A DNA stretch of 64,000 bases, taken from a virus. This document shows positions 1 through 9,146 of this stretch, one piece after another; positions within the stretch are counted from its first letter, which is position 1, and the number at the start of each line of letters is the position of its first letter. Location: positions 1 to 64,000 of the IMG/VR virus record IMGVR_UViG_3300009071_001738. One strand, written 5' to 3'. Under the pieces are notes generated by a model, which was not told where the DNA came from, made no database searches, and saw only the letters and a list, made by a program, of their open reading frames with translations. A program made the translations under genes and the position numbers.

Positions 1-1
1 A

Positions 2-3000
2 GACGCAGGTAAAGTATATTGCTATCAACGAAGAGTTGAATTCCAAAAATCTAATTCACTCACAACTTCATATACTCCAACACCTGATATTACTAGCATG
101 GCAAATGTTTATGTTGGTGAACAAGAACTACTTGATGGCACAAGCTATACAGATGCATTATCAAGTACGTCAGAAATTATTTTAACCGAAACAGTTGAAT
201 CAGGACAAAAGATTAAATTTAGTTCTACACATTGGGACAAAGTACAAGAACTTACTGCTCCAAGCGAAGATAATATTGCTAATACATTGTTTGGATCGCA
301 GATTGCAGTTGACTCTAGTGGTGCAGGTGTTTATGTTACTGCACCAGGATATAAAACAAGTTTTTATGATAGTGGTAAGGTTTACAGATACACAAAGAAA
401 AATAGATATCTTGGTAAAGCAACAGCTAAGGTTGCAAACCCATCACTCACTGCTGGTGACAACTTGTACGTTAATGGATTTAGAATTACACTAAACGACA
501 CTTCAATTGAAACATTGAGTGAACAGATTAATGCCAGCGGCATTCCAGGAATTAGCAGTTCAATTGCCAATGGTTTGTTAACTATTGAAAGCACTAGTAA
601 ACTAAAAAGAAACAAACTATTTGTTACTGGTATGGATCATACAATATGTGATGATTTAGATATTGGTAAATTTGAATACGAACAAACTATTGCAGTGCCA
701 GGCGGAGCACGTAGTGAGAGCTTTGGATTAAGTATCAGCGTTGGCGACTCAGATGAAACGCTACTAATTGGAAGCGGAAATAGTAAAACATTACAAGCAT
801 TAATAATTGACAAAGCAGAAGATACTACAGAATCAACTACTACATTTGATGGAAACAGTACTGCATTTATTGATCAAATCTTTGGAAGTAATGCATACAT
901 TTACGAACTATTTGAAAACAAAGAAACTCACGTATCCAATACAGGATTACAAATATTTGCACAGAAATTTGACTTAATAAAGAATCGTAGATTTGATTTC
1001 TTTGGTCTGGGACTTGATCTTAAAAACCAATATATTATTGTAGGCGATCCAGGTGATGACAATATTGTGCCCAATGGTGGTACTGCTTGGTTATACAAAA
1101 CTAATAACACCAGAATCTGGTCACGTACAAGGCAAGAAGGTACACATGTTGATATTGATACACTAAGTCGTATGTTGATATATAGCAAAGAATCAAATTC
1201 AATTATTTCAAACTTTGATTATATTGATCCTGCTAAAGGAAAGGTACTAGGACAAGCTGAAATAAACCTTGATTACAAAACAGCAACTGATCCTGCTTTT
1301 TATACAACTAACCCGAGTAGCAGAGTTGACGTACAGGTTGACGAAAACATGCACTGGGGTGAAGATCAAGTTGGAACAACTTGGTGGGATTTAAGTTTGG
1401 TTAGGTACGTAGACTACGAACAAGATTCCTTAACTTATCGTATTAAGAACTGGGGTAAATTATTCCCAGGAAGTGTAGTAAGTGTTAGCGAATGGATTGA
1501 AAGTACTGTTAAGCCAAGTGAATATACTTCATTAACTGATGCAGACGGAGTGCCAAAATATACTGGCGAAGGAACATTTGTTACTACTACTGCCGTTGAC
1601 GAAAGCACAGGAATTGTTAAAGAAAAATACTATTATTGGGTAACAAATAAAAATAGTGCTATTAACAAAACTAGAAGTATTGTTGGTATTGCAGAAATGA
1701 TTGAGCAACCTGAATTGCAAGGTATTCCGTATGCCGCATTGGTTGCAGAAAACGCAATAAGTTTATACAATGTAAATGATAAACTAAGTGGTACAGACAC
1801 AGTCTTACAAATTCGTTACGATAAGATACGCAACTCTAATACTGTACACACTGAATATGAATTGATACAAGAAGGCAATCCTGATAGTAATATTCCAGAA
1901 AGTATTATTAGTAAATTAATTGATAGTTTAGCAGGTGAAGATTCATCAGGTTTTGTTGTTCCAGACTCTGGATTACTTGAGCAGGATCGTTACGGCATCA
2001 ATGTTAGACCTCGACAGACAATGATTATTAATAGACAAGAAGCACTAAAAAACTTTGTTGGTTCAGCCAATGCTGTATTAATAAAACATCCTATTAGACA
2101 ACAAAAGATTTTAACTAGACTACTTAGTTCTGAGCCTGTACCAGGAGTAACTGAATTTGATTCAGTGGTTGACATTTATGATGAATTAGCATATCTTGAT
2201 TTAACAGCATTATCTGCAGGACATAGAGTATATGTTAAGGTTGATAGTACGATTGAAAACCGTTGGTCAATATATACATTGAACAGTGCAAATGATTTTG
2301 TTTTAACTAGAGTACAATCATATGATACAAATTTCTTTTGGGATTATGTTGATTGGTACGCTGAAGGTTGGTCAGTAACAAATAGGCCAGACTATACTGT
2401 TGATTACGAAGCAGATGTTAAAAAACTAAGTCTAGTTCCAGCAGGAAGTGTTATTAAAGTTAGATACAACCAAATTGGGACATTTACACTATACAGGACT
2501 ATAAATTACAACGACGTTAATAATCTAACATTAATTGGTCTTGGTAACGGAACAGTTCAAATAACAGATAAACTTTATGATAGTTCAAAGTATACATTAG
2601 GATTTGCTACTGAAAACTTTGACAGTGAAAGATTTGATATTAATCCTAGTGTTGAAATACGCAATATCTTTAATGCACTTAGATTTGATATCTACATTGG
2701 TGAACTACGTGAAGAGTTTAACAAGTTATTCTTTACATTGGTTTACTATATTCTTTACACACAAAGAAATACTGACTGGATATTTAAAACCAGTTTCATA
2801 ACTGTTTTCCATCAGTTACGTGAATTAACTCAGTATCCAAGTTATGTTAAAGACAATCAAAATTATTACATTGATTATATCAATGAGGTTAAACCGTATA
2901 GAAGTAAGATACGTGAATATTTAATTAGTTATGCTGGTAACGATACTTTCTTTGGCAACGTGTCAGACTTTGATTTACCTTCATACTACGAGGAAACTAT

Positions 3001-5224
3001 TGATGCTTTCCGTAGTCCGTCAGGAGAAGGTATCAATGATAATACATTACTTGAGCAAACACAATACCAGGATTGGGTATCAAATAAAGCATTGACACTT
3101 GAAAGTATTCAAGTTGCACAAGGTGGAGAAGGCTATACAGTTCCTCCGGTTGTTACAGTTAACGATGGTGTAACTGGAGCATTGTCTAGTGTTAAACCAA
3201 TTGCTAAGATTAATCCATCAACAGGAAAAGTTACAAGTATTACATTCAGTGGAACATACACATTTAATTCTAGTCCAATCATTAACATTAACGGTAACGG
3301 AACAGGTGGCAAAGCATATCCTGTTATGGTTAATAACAAAGTTAGAGGACTAAACACTACAATTAAATTTGATAGAACAACATATAGAAGTAACTTGGTT
3401 AAATGGACATCTACATTAGATGTTGTGTCTGGTGATTATGTTTATTACCAAAACGAAATTTACCAAGCCACGCAAGATGTACCAGCAAGTACAATATTTG
3501 ATTTTAGATTTTTTACACAACTAAGTCATGAATATGGAAACGCACTTGATAGAATTGTTGCGTACTATGTCAATGAAGATGGAGTAGCTGGTGAAGATTT
3601 ACTTACAAACTTGATCATTGGTATCAACTACCCAGGTGTAATAGTCACAGGGTTAAAATTTAGTGATGAAAATGTTGCAGGAGACTTTATTGACTCATAC
3701 ATTCAAAGTACGTATCTTGATACTGCTTTGGGTACTCGTGCTGAAGATATCAGCATTGACGGTGGAGCATTTGTTGACAAGTATAGCTCGCATGCCCCAG
3801 AAGAATTAGTTCCAGGAATTAATTTTGATACATTAATTTTAAGTGTGTTTACAAGAGTAACAGATAACACAGGTGCAATAGTTAGTGGACCTCCACTAGG
3901 ATATAGAGTTGTGCATGATTTAACTGGAAGTCAAGAGTTATGTCCAACCGATTGGACTTCGTCTATAACATACAACAAAGGCGATTATGTAAAATACAAC
4001 GGAATTTATTATGTTGCTATTGCAGATGTTAAAAATAAACTTACATTAACACCAGATACTAATGCACGTTGGAGATTTGTTTGGAAGCCTCCGGTTGCAT
4101 GGAATAGTGATGCTGATTATGACAAAACGGCATACGCTACCTATAATGGACATACATATGTAACCAGGCATAAAATAGATCATAAAGGCACAGTAGCACA
4201 AACAGCAGACTTACCGGTGTCAGCATCAAATATAGATTTTGATCTGTACTACGTAACAGCAGAATCAACACACTATTACTGGAAAGATACTGACAATGCA
4301 TGGCTAGTTGCAAGTGCTGACACTTGGGTACCCAAGTCTGTCTATAGAAAAGGTGATAGCATTGTATACAATGGAACACTTTATAAATCACGACGTGGAT
4401 TTAATTACAAAACAGAAGTTGCTGATATAGCTTCATTGCCATCAACTGACCAACTTGAAAGTGATGTACATTTTGTTACAGATCAATCAAACTATTATTA
4501 CTGGAATGGCTTTAATTGGGCAGTAGCTGGATCAACTCCAGCCAACCAACCAGCTTTTTGGTTAGGATTAACACAGATTTCAGAAACGTTAGGTAGTACA
4601 CCATTAAGTATGCCAATTATATGGCAACAGGTCAATGTTGAAAGTAATACAGGAACATGTCCGGTTAAATTTGCTCCAGAAACTTCACGTAAGTATTATA
4701 GAATTGCAGAAGCACGTTCAACAGTATTAACACAACCCTTTGATTGGTCGGATACTACACTACATCTACAAGATGTTAGTAAAATTCCAGACCCAGACCC
4801 AGGACTTGGAAAACCAGGAGTACTGTATTGTCAGGGAGAAATCATATACTACTATGAAAAAGATACTGTTAATAATACCGTTGGTAGAATACGCAGAGGT
4901 GTACTAGGAACTAGTGTACCGGCTACTATCGCAGTCGGTACTAGAGCAGACGATCTAGGATACTTACAATCATTACCAGACAATTCAGATCACACAGACT
5001 GGATGAATGGTTTGAATGAATTTGGATTTATTGAAGTTGGCGATTTTGACTACATTGGTCCAGGATTTGGTTATGCATTCAACCAAAGTTTCCCAGATAG
5101 TCCAAACGATGCAGACAGTGATCCAGGTGATGCACCATTCGATTACAGTATTAGTATTTCGTCGGGTGGAGGTGCATCTGAGCAAGCCACTTTCTTATCC
5201 AAAGCAACGGCTTATAACCCATGA
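2..5224 (+). CDS. Giant virion structural protein, FG-GAP-like and carbohydrate-binding-like modules (5' partial)
   Basis: The frame is open from base 2 with no stop before the first ATG at 98, so the gene begins upstream of the window; at least 1740 residues are visible. The N-terminal third has FG-GAP-like beta-propeller repeats (FGSQIAVDSSGAGVYV near 290-345, FGLSISV near 721, FGLGLDL near 1003), and the DAGKVYCYQRR text before base 98 is another unit. The C-terminal part has four W-x-Y-GD-V-YNG-x-Y modules (about 3400, 3950, 4100 and 4325) that look like chitin-binding CBM5/12-type sugar-binding modules. The closing region near 4740-4960 is a beta-rich block common in marine T4-like virion proteins. 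It overlaps the next gene by ATGA. The exact virion position (baseplate, neck or fibre base) is not determinable. Confidence 0.8.
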   Translation, partial: DAGKVYCYQRRVEFQKSNSLTTSYTPTPDITSMANVYVGEQELLDGTSYTDALSSTSEIILTETVESGQKIKFSSTHWDKVQELTAPSEDNIANTLFGSQIAVDSSGAGVYVTAPGYKTSFYDSGKVYRYTKKNRYLGKATAKVANPSLTAGDNLYVNGFRITLNDTSIETLSEQINASGIPGISSSIANGLLTIESTSKLKRNKLFVTGMDHTICDDLDIGKFEYEQTIAVPGGARSESFGLSISVGDSDETLLIGSGNSKTLQALIIDKAEDTTESTTTFDGNSTAFIDQIFGSNAYIYELFENKETHVSNTGLQIFAQKFDLIKNRRFDFFGLGLDLKNQYIIVGDPGDDNIVPNGGTAWLYKTNNTRIWSRTRQEGTHVDIDTLSRMLIYSKESNSIISNFDYIDPAKGKVLGQAEINLDYKTATDPAFYTTNPSSRVDVQVDENMHWGEDQVGTTWWDLSLVRYVDYEQDSLTYRIKNWGKLFPGSVVSVSEWIESTVKPSEYTSLTDADGVPKYTGEGTFVTTTAVDESTGIVKEKYYYWVTNKNSAINKTRSIVGIAEMIEQPELQGIPYAALVAENAISLYNVNDKLSGTDTVLQIRYDKIRNSNTVHTEYELIQEGNPDSNIPESIISKLIDSLAGEDSSGFVVPDSGLLEQDRYGINVRPRQTMIINRQEALKNFVGSANAVLIKHPIRQQKILTRLLSSEPVPGVTEFDSVVDIYDELAYLDLTALSAGHRVYVKVDSTIENRWSIYTLNSANDFVLTRVQSYDTNFFWDYVDWYAEGWSVTNRPDYTVDYEADVKKLSLVPAGSVIKVRYNQIGTFTLYRTINYNDVNNLTLIGLGNGTVQITDKLYDSSKYTLGFATENFDSERFDINPSVEIRNIFNALRFDIYIGELREEFNKLFFTLVYYILYTQRNTDWIFKTSFITVFHQLRELTQYPSYVKDNQNYYIDYINEVKPYRSKIREYLISYAGNDTFFGNVSDFDLPSYYEETIDAFRSPSGEGINDNTLLEQTQYQDWVSNKALTLESIQVAQGGEGYTVPPVVTVNDGVTGALSSVKPIAKINPSTGKVTSITFSGTYTFNSSPIININGNGTGGKAYPVMVNNKVRGLNTTIKFDRTTYRSNLVKWTSTLDVVSGDYVYYQNEIYQATQDVPASTIFDFRFFTQLSHEYGNALDRIVAYYVNEDGVAGEDLLTNLIIGINYPGVIVTGLKFSDENVAGDFIDSYIQSTYLDTALGTRAEDISIDGGAFVDKYSSHAPEELVPGINFDTLILSVFTRVTDNTGAIVSGPPLGYRVVHDLTGSQELCPTDWTSSITYNKGDYVKYNGIYYVAIADVKNKLTLTPDTNARWRFVWKPPVAWNSDADYDKTAYATYNGHTYVTRHKIDHKGTVAQTADLPVSASNIDFDLYYVTAESTHYYWKDTDNAWLVASADTWVPKSVYRKGDSIVYNGTLYKSRRGFNYKTEVADIASLPSTDQLESDVHFVTDQSNYYYWNGFNWAVAGSTPANQPAFWLGLTQISETLGSTPLSMPIIWQQVNVESNTGTCPVKFAPETSRKYYRIAEARSTVLTQPFDWSDTTLHLQDVSKIPDPDPGLGKPGVLYCQGEIIYYYEKDTVNNTVGRIRRGVLGTSVPATIAVGTRADDLGYLQSLPDNSDHTDWMNGLNEFGFIEVGDFDYIGPGFGYAFNQSFPDSPNDADSDPGDAPFDYSISISSGGGASEQATFLSKATAYNP

Positions 5225-5919
5225 TAAATAATGATAATACAACAGTAGAGCAGGATACTGATAATATGAAAAATGATACAAAAACAACTAGAGTGCCCGA
5301 CGAACAAGGTGGTTTCCATCTTCAAGGGCATATCAAAATACACGATCCAGATTCTGGTGAAGTATTTGTTAATAAACGTAATGCAATTCATTATGAAAAC
5401 ATAAGTGAAGCACTAGCGTTCAATTTAGCAAATAAAAATAGTAATTACGTTTACGAAATGCATTTTGGAAATGGTGGCACAACTGTTAATGCTACTGGTG
5501 TTATTACATACAACCCTGCAAACACCAATGCACAGAACAGTAGTTTATACAATCCAACATACAGTAAAATTGTAGACGATACAGACAGTAACAACCTTGA
5601 TGCAACAAGGAATAAAATGGAAATTAGACACACACCAGGTCAGCCATATACAGATATATTAGTAACATGCTTACTTGATTATGGTGAACCAAGTGATCAA
5701 AGTGCATTTGATAACGTACAAGATTTAAACGGAGATTATGTGTTTGATGAATTAGGTCTAAGAGCCAGGAGTACAGATGGTACAAGCGGATTAACAACAA
5801 CAGGCAAACTACTTACTCACGTTGTGTTTCACCCCGTGCAAAAGTCATTGAATAGACTTATCCAAATCGATTATACTGTTAGAATTCAAACATTAACAAA
5901 TCTAAGTAGTATTAGTTGA
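5221..5919 (+). CDS. Virion structural protein, conserved in marine myoviruses
   Basis: 232 residues, starting in an ATGA overlap with the giant structural gene. There is no good Shine-Dalgarno, so expression is probably by translational coupling; an in-frame ATG at 5266 is an alternative start, with a GATAAATA box just upstream at 5222-5229. The N-terminus is polar and acidic and is followed by a compact region (GGFHLQGHIKIHDPDSGEVF) and an all-beta-looking remainder without cysteines. Placement between the giant protein and the fibre genes suggests a baseplate or fibre-attachment protein. No catalytic motif is visible, and the role rests on context plus resemblance to phage structural proteins. 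Confidence 0.6.
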   Translation: MINNDNTTVEQDTDNMKNDTKTTRVPDEQGGFHLQGHIKIHDPDSGEVFVNKRNAIHYENISEALAFNLANKNSNYVYEMHFGNGGTTVNATGVITYNPANTNAQNSSLYNPTYSKIVDDTDSNNLDATRNKMEIRHTPGQPYTDILVTCLLDYGEPSDQSAFDNVQDLNGDYVFDELGLRARSTDGTSGLTTTGKLLTHVVFHPVQKSLNRLIQIDYTVRIQTLTNLSSIS

Positions 5920-5932
5920 GGAATAGAATAAA

Positions 5933-7741
5933 ATGTCATACGTTATAAACAGAACCAATGGTGATATATTAATTAACTTACCCGATGGTGCATTGGATAA
6001 TAGTACAGGATTGTCGCTGGTTGGTCGAAATTATATCGGCTATGGCGAAATCCAACAAGAAAACTTTATTAAGTTGTTAGAGAACTTTGCAAATTCAACA
6101 AGACCTAGTCAAGCAATGACAGGGCAACTTTGGTATGATACAGCAACTGGTTCTTTGAAATATTACAACGGTAGTGTTTTTAAACCAATTAGTAACTTGA
6201 CAGTGGCAGGTGAATTAGGCAGGCCTTTAAATACTAATATTGGCGACCAATGGTTCAACACTGATCAAAACGAATTTTATATGTGGAATGGTACAAGTTG
6301 GACATTAATTGGTCCAACTGATTTATCTAGATTAGCAAGTGTCTTTATTAAAGGAACACTAACCAATGTAGCCCAGCTACCTACATCAGGACAAGTTGCA
6401 GGCGATGCATACTTAATTGACGGTGACTTACATATTTGGGACACTGAGCGTTGGACTAATGTTGGTGAAGTACAAGGACCTACAGGCCCAGCTGGACCGC
6501 AAGGCTCTACTGGAGACCAAGGACCACAAGGAGTTGCAGGCCCAGCAGGATCAGCTGGTGTACAAGGACTTAGAGGTATTCAAGGAATACAAGGCGAACA
6601 AGGAATACAAGGTGCTACTGGACCACAAGGTGCAACTGGTGCTGAAGGTACTGATGGTACTAGTATTACTATTCTTGGAAGCGTAGCGGCTGAGGTTGAT
6701 TTACCCGCATTAGGTACACTTGGAGATGGATATTTAATCAGTGGTAGTTTATATGTATGGAATGGAACAGCTTGGGAGAATGTTGGTAGTATTCAAGGAC
6801 CAACTGGACCCACAGGACCGCAAGGAATTGCAGGACCAACCGGACCACAAGGACCAGCAGGACCCACTGGCTCTCAAGGAGATGCTGGACCAACAGGTAG
6901 TCAAGGAGTTGCAGGACCCACAGGAGCAACTGGACCACAAGGACCGGCAGGACCACAAGGACCAACTGGACTTACTGGATCACAAGGAGCCACAGGAGCT
7001 CAGGGAGCAACTGGACCACAAGGAGTTCAAGGAGTTGCAGGACCAGTTGGACCTGAAGGACCAGCAGGATCAAATGCATGGACAGAAATTACTGGAAAAC
7101 CATCTTTCGCTACTGTGGCTACCACAGGAGATTATGGAGATTTAATCAATCAGCCAGCCTTTGCTACGGTAGCCACAACTGGTGCTTACGCAGACTTAAC
7201 TGGAAACACGTCTATTCCACTAGCTGGAACGGCCGCACTAACTGGTAACATAGTTCCTATTGCTGATGGTACACTGGATCTTGGATCGTCATCTAAGACT
7301 TTTAGTACAGTCTATGCTGGCACATTCAACGGAACTTCCACTACTGCACAATACGCTGACGTTGCAGAACGTTTTCATGCAGATGGTTTATATGATGCAG
7401 GCACAGTGGTTGCGTTAGGCGGTGTAAATGAAATTACAGCGGCAGTTGAAGAAGCCAGTGAAGAAGTATTTGGAGTTATTAGTACTAAACCAGCACATTT
7501 AATGAATGCCGGTGCAGGTACAAACGGAACACACCCGGCTGTAGCTGTTAGCGGAAGAGTTCCTGTTAAAGTAGTAGGCAAAGTTAAAAAAGGTCAAAGA
7601 CTTATAAGTGCCGGCAATGGCATTGCAAAAGGAGCGACTAAAGAAGAAATAACAAACTTGAATGTTATTGGTCGCAGTTTAGAAAATAAAGATGATGAGG
7701 CCTTTGGAACAATTGAAGCTATTGTTCGACTAAATTCGTAA
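5933..7741 (+). CDS. Tail fibre protein with collagen-like stalk and Peptidase_G2-like C-terminus
   Basis: 602 residues. The N-terminal module (residues 1-110: NGDILINLPDG, LVGRNYIGYG, MTGQLWYD) is shared with the genes at 9147 and 10738 and is probably the virion-attachment unit. Two collagen-like Gly-X-Y tracts (about 6475-6650 and 6795-7070) flank a small globular insert that repeats part of the preceding domain. The C-terminal 150 residues (VYAGTFNGTS, QYADVAERF, GVISTKPAHLMN, GRVPVKVVGKVKKG) closely match the end of the gene at 10738. They resemble the autoproteolytic or intramolecular-chaperone ends (Peptidase_G2 type) of phage fibres. An SD-like GAGGAAT lies upstream of the ATG. It is presumably a homotrimer and part of host recognition. 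Confidence 0.82.
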   Translation: MSYVINRTNGDILINLPDGALDNSTGLSLVGRNYIGYGEIQQENFIKLLENFANSTRPSQAMTGQLWYDTATGSLKYYNGSVFKPISNLTVAGELGRPLNTNIGDQWFNTDQNEFYMWNGTSWTLIGPTDLSRLASVFIKGTLTNVAQLPTSGQVAGDAYLIDGDLHIWDTERWTNVGEVQGPTGPAGPQGSTGDQGPQGVAGPAGSAGVQGLRGIQGIQGEQGIQGATGPQGATGAEGTDGTSITILGSVAAEVDLPALGTLGDGYLISGSLYVWNGTAWENVGSIQGPTGPTGPQGIAGPTGPQGPAGPTGSQGDAGPTGSQGVAGPTGATGPQGPAGPQGPTGLTGSQGATGAQGATGPQGVQGVAGPVGPEGPAGSNAWTEITGKPSFATVATTGDYGDLINQPAFATVATTGAYADLTGNTSIPLAGTAALTGNIVPIADGTLDLGSSSKTFSTVYAGTFNGTSTTAQYADVAERFHADGLYDAGTVVALGGVNEITAAVEEASEEVFGVISTKPAHLMNAGAGTNGTHPAVAVSGRVPVKVVGKVKKGQRLISAGNGIAKGATKEEITNLNVIGRSLENKDDEAFGTIEAIVRLNS

Positions 7742-7755
7742 ATAGGATCAACTAA

Positions 7756-8871
7756 GTGTCTAGAAAATTAATTACTTTTCCGCATCCAGGTGTTTACACT
7801 ATTACTCTTCCTGAAGGAATAGAAGCATATGCAAAAGTACGATTATGGGGAGGCGGCGGCGGGGCCGGTGCCAATAGTACTGGTCAAGCAGGTGGAAGTG
7901 GTGCGGCTGGAGTTCATATAAGAACCAATTTATTTTATCTAAAAAAACATATAACTATGACAGTTGCTGTAGGTGCAGGCGGCGGACAATCTGGCTCCCA
8001 TCCTGGAAGTAACTTAGCACTAGGTGGTAAGTCCTTATACGAAGAAAACGGTTTTAAAACATCTGGAGGTGCTGGCGGCTGGCACGGGCACAAAAACTCT
8101 AATAATTCTATGGGTAGAGGTGGCGCCGGCGGAGGTGCAAGTTTAGTATTAGTTAATAACCTAGTTCTTGCCGCCGCAGGAGGCGGCGGTGGTGGTGGAG
8201 GTGCAAGTGTTGGACACGCAGGCGGCCATGGAACCACAACACCTGGTGATTACGCATTTGGCCCCGGTCAACAAGGACAGGAAATGATTGGCAATGGCGC
8301 CGGAGGCGGAGGCGGTGGTGGCGGCCCAAACTCTGGACGCGGCGGACACTTTGGTGCAGATAATGTCTCTGGTGGAGGCGGTGGAAGTTCCGGCGGATAC
8401 ATATTAAGTGCCACCGGTGGAGGGTTCGCTGAACTTGGAATTGGTCGTACACCAGTCAAATTTGATGATGGAACATTTAGATACGGTCAAGGTGGACTTA
8501 CTAATTACGAACTTGGTGCCAACGGTTATGCTGAAATAGAATTTACAATTGGAAAGATTGGACACGTCAAAAGATCAGGTGAGTGGCAAGAAATTGTTAC
8601 TGCACATCAAAAAATTAATGGAGATTGGAAAAAGATACAATCAGCTTATTTAAAAACACAAGGCGATCATTTTGCCACTGGATCTTGGAATATAGTTAAC
8701 AACTACGGTGAAGAACCAGATTTAACTTTTGTACCCAACGATGGTATTTTTGGCCATGCTCCTGCAAGTGCTCAATATGTTGATCCACCCCCACCACCCC
8801 CACCGCCGCCAGTACGTGAACCAAACAATCCAAACACTGGTGATGGTGACTTCAGCGGCATGGATTTTTGA
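7756..8871 (+). CDS. Glycine-rich adhesin-like tail fibre tip protein
   Basis: 371 residues from a GTG start (AGGA about 10 nt upstream; no ATG is nearby). After a short beta domain (residues 1-33) comes a region of about 200 residues dominated by poly-Gly runs, including GGGGGGGG-type tracts at 8185-8200 and 8300-8325. This resembles the glycine-rich-motif adhesins (gp38 type) at T-even long tail fibre tips. A C-terminal segment ends in a run of nine prolines near 8785-8812, then an acidic tail. The GC-rich glycine and proline codons stand out from the AT-rich neighbours. It lies between two fibre genes, which supports a receptor-binding role; that role is inferred. Confidence 0.65.
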   Translation: MSRKLITFPHPGVYTITLPEGIEAYAKVRLWGGGGGAGANSTGQAGGSGAAGVHIRTNLFYLKKHITMTVAVGAGGGQSGSHPGSNLALGGKSLYEENGFKTSGGAGGWHGHKNSNNSMGRGGAGGGASLVLVNNLVLAAAGGGGGGGGASVGHAGGHGTTTPGDYAFGPGQQGQEMIGNGAGGGGGGGGPNSGRGGHFGADNVSGGGGGSSGGYILSATGGGFAELGIGRTPVKFDDGTFRYGQGGLTNYELGANGYAEIEFTIGKIGHVKRSGEWQEIVTAHQKINGDWKKIQSAYLKTQGDHFATGSWNIVNNYGEEPDLTFVPNDGIFGHAPASAQYVDPPPPPPPPPVREPNNPNTGDGDFSGMDF

Positions 8872-8883
8872 TGAATAAAAGAC

Positions 8884-8891
8884 CATAAATA
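8884..8891 (+). promoter_or_regulatory. T4-late-like promoter box CATAAATA
   Basis: CATAAATA matches 7 of 8 bases of the T4 late -10 box (TATAAATA). It lies about 45 nt upstream of the ATG at 8937, just after the adhesin gene ends. Its place in a virion cluster fits late transcription, but no phage late sigma gene is visible here. Confidence 0.45.
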
Positions 8892-8936
8892 GTTTATATT
8901 AAGAGAACTGTGTACAATCACATAGGAGATCAATCA

Positions 8937-9122
8937 ATGACATTCGACGAATATAAAATAGCTGTTAAAAGTAGGTATGATGCACTATCAGAAGTAGAAA
9001 AAGAACATATCAGAGAAGCAGTACGCGAAGAACATGCAACTACATTAATTAAAATTCTTGGTCCTGAATTATTTGAAGGCATGCCTAGGCTTGCACAAGC
9101 AAAGTCTCATAAGATAACATAA
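8937..9122 (+). CDS. Small conserved phage protein
   Basis: 61 residues. The ATG at 8937 is chosen because AGGAG (8924-8928) is correctly spaced before it; the longer in-frame GTG at 8910 lacks an SD. The protein is helical and charged (MTFDEYKIAVKSRYDALSE, then an EEH-rich helix). It lies between late-promoter boxes within the fibre cluster and may be a small virion or assembly factor. I do not recognise a family. Confidence 0.6.
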   Translation: MTFDEYKIAVKSRYDALSEVEKEHIREAVREEHATTLIKILGPELFEGMPRLAQAKSHKIT

Positions 9123-9125
9123 ATA
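9118..9125 (+). promoter_or_regulatory. T4-late-like promoter box CATAAATA
   Basis: CATAAATA lies 21 nt upstream of the fibre gene ATG at 9147 and overlaps the stop codon of the small gene before it. That spacing would leave a leader of roughly 15 nt. Confidence 0.5.
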
Positions 9126-9146
9126 CTACAAAGATAGAGAGCATCA

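Noticed and set aside
6741-7145. ORFs in other frames over the collagen repeats (both strands)
   Set aside because: Repetitive Gly-X-Y codons produce long stop-free frames by composition alone.
7935-8459. Minus-strand Pro/Ala-rich ORFs
   Set aside because: Shadows of the poly-Gly adhesin codons; no start signals.
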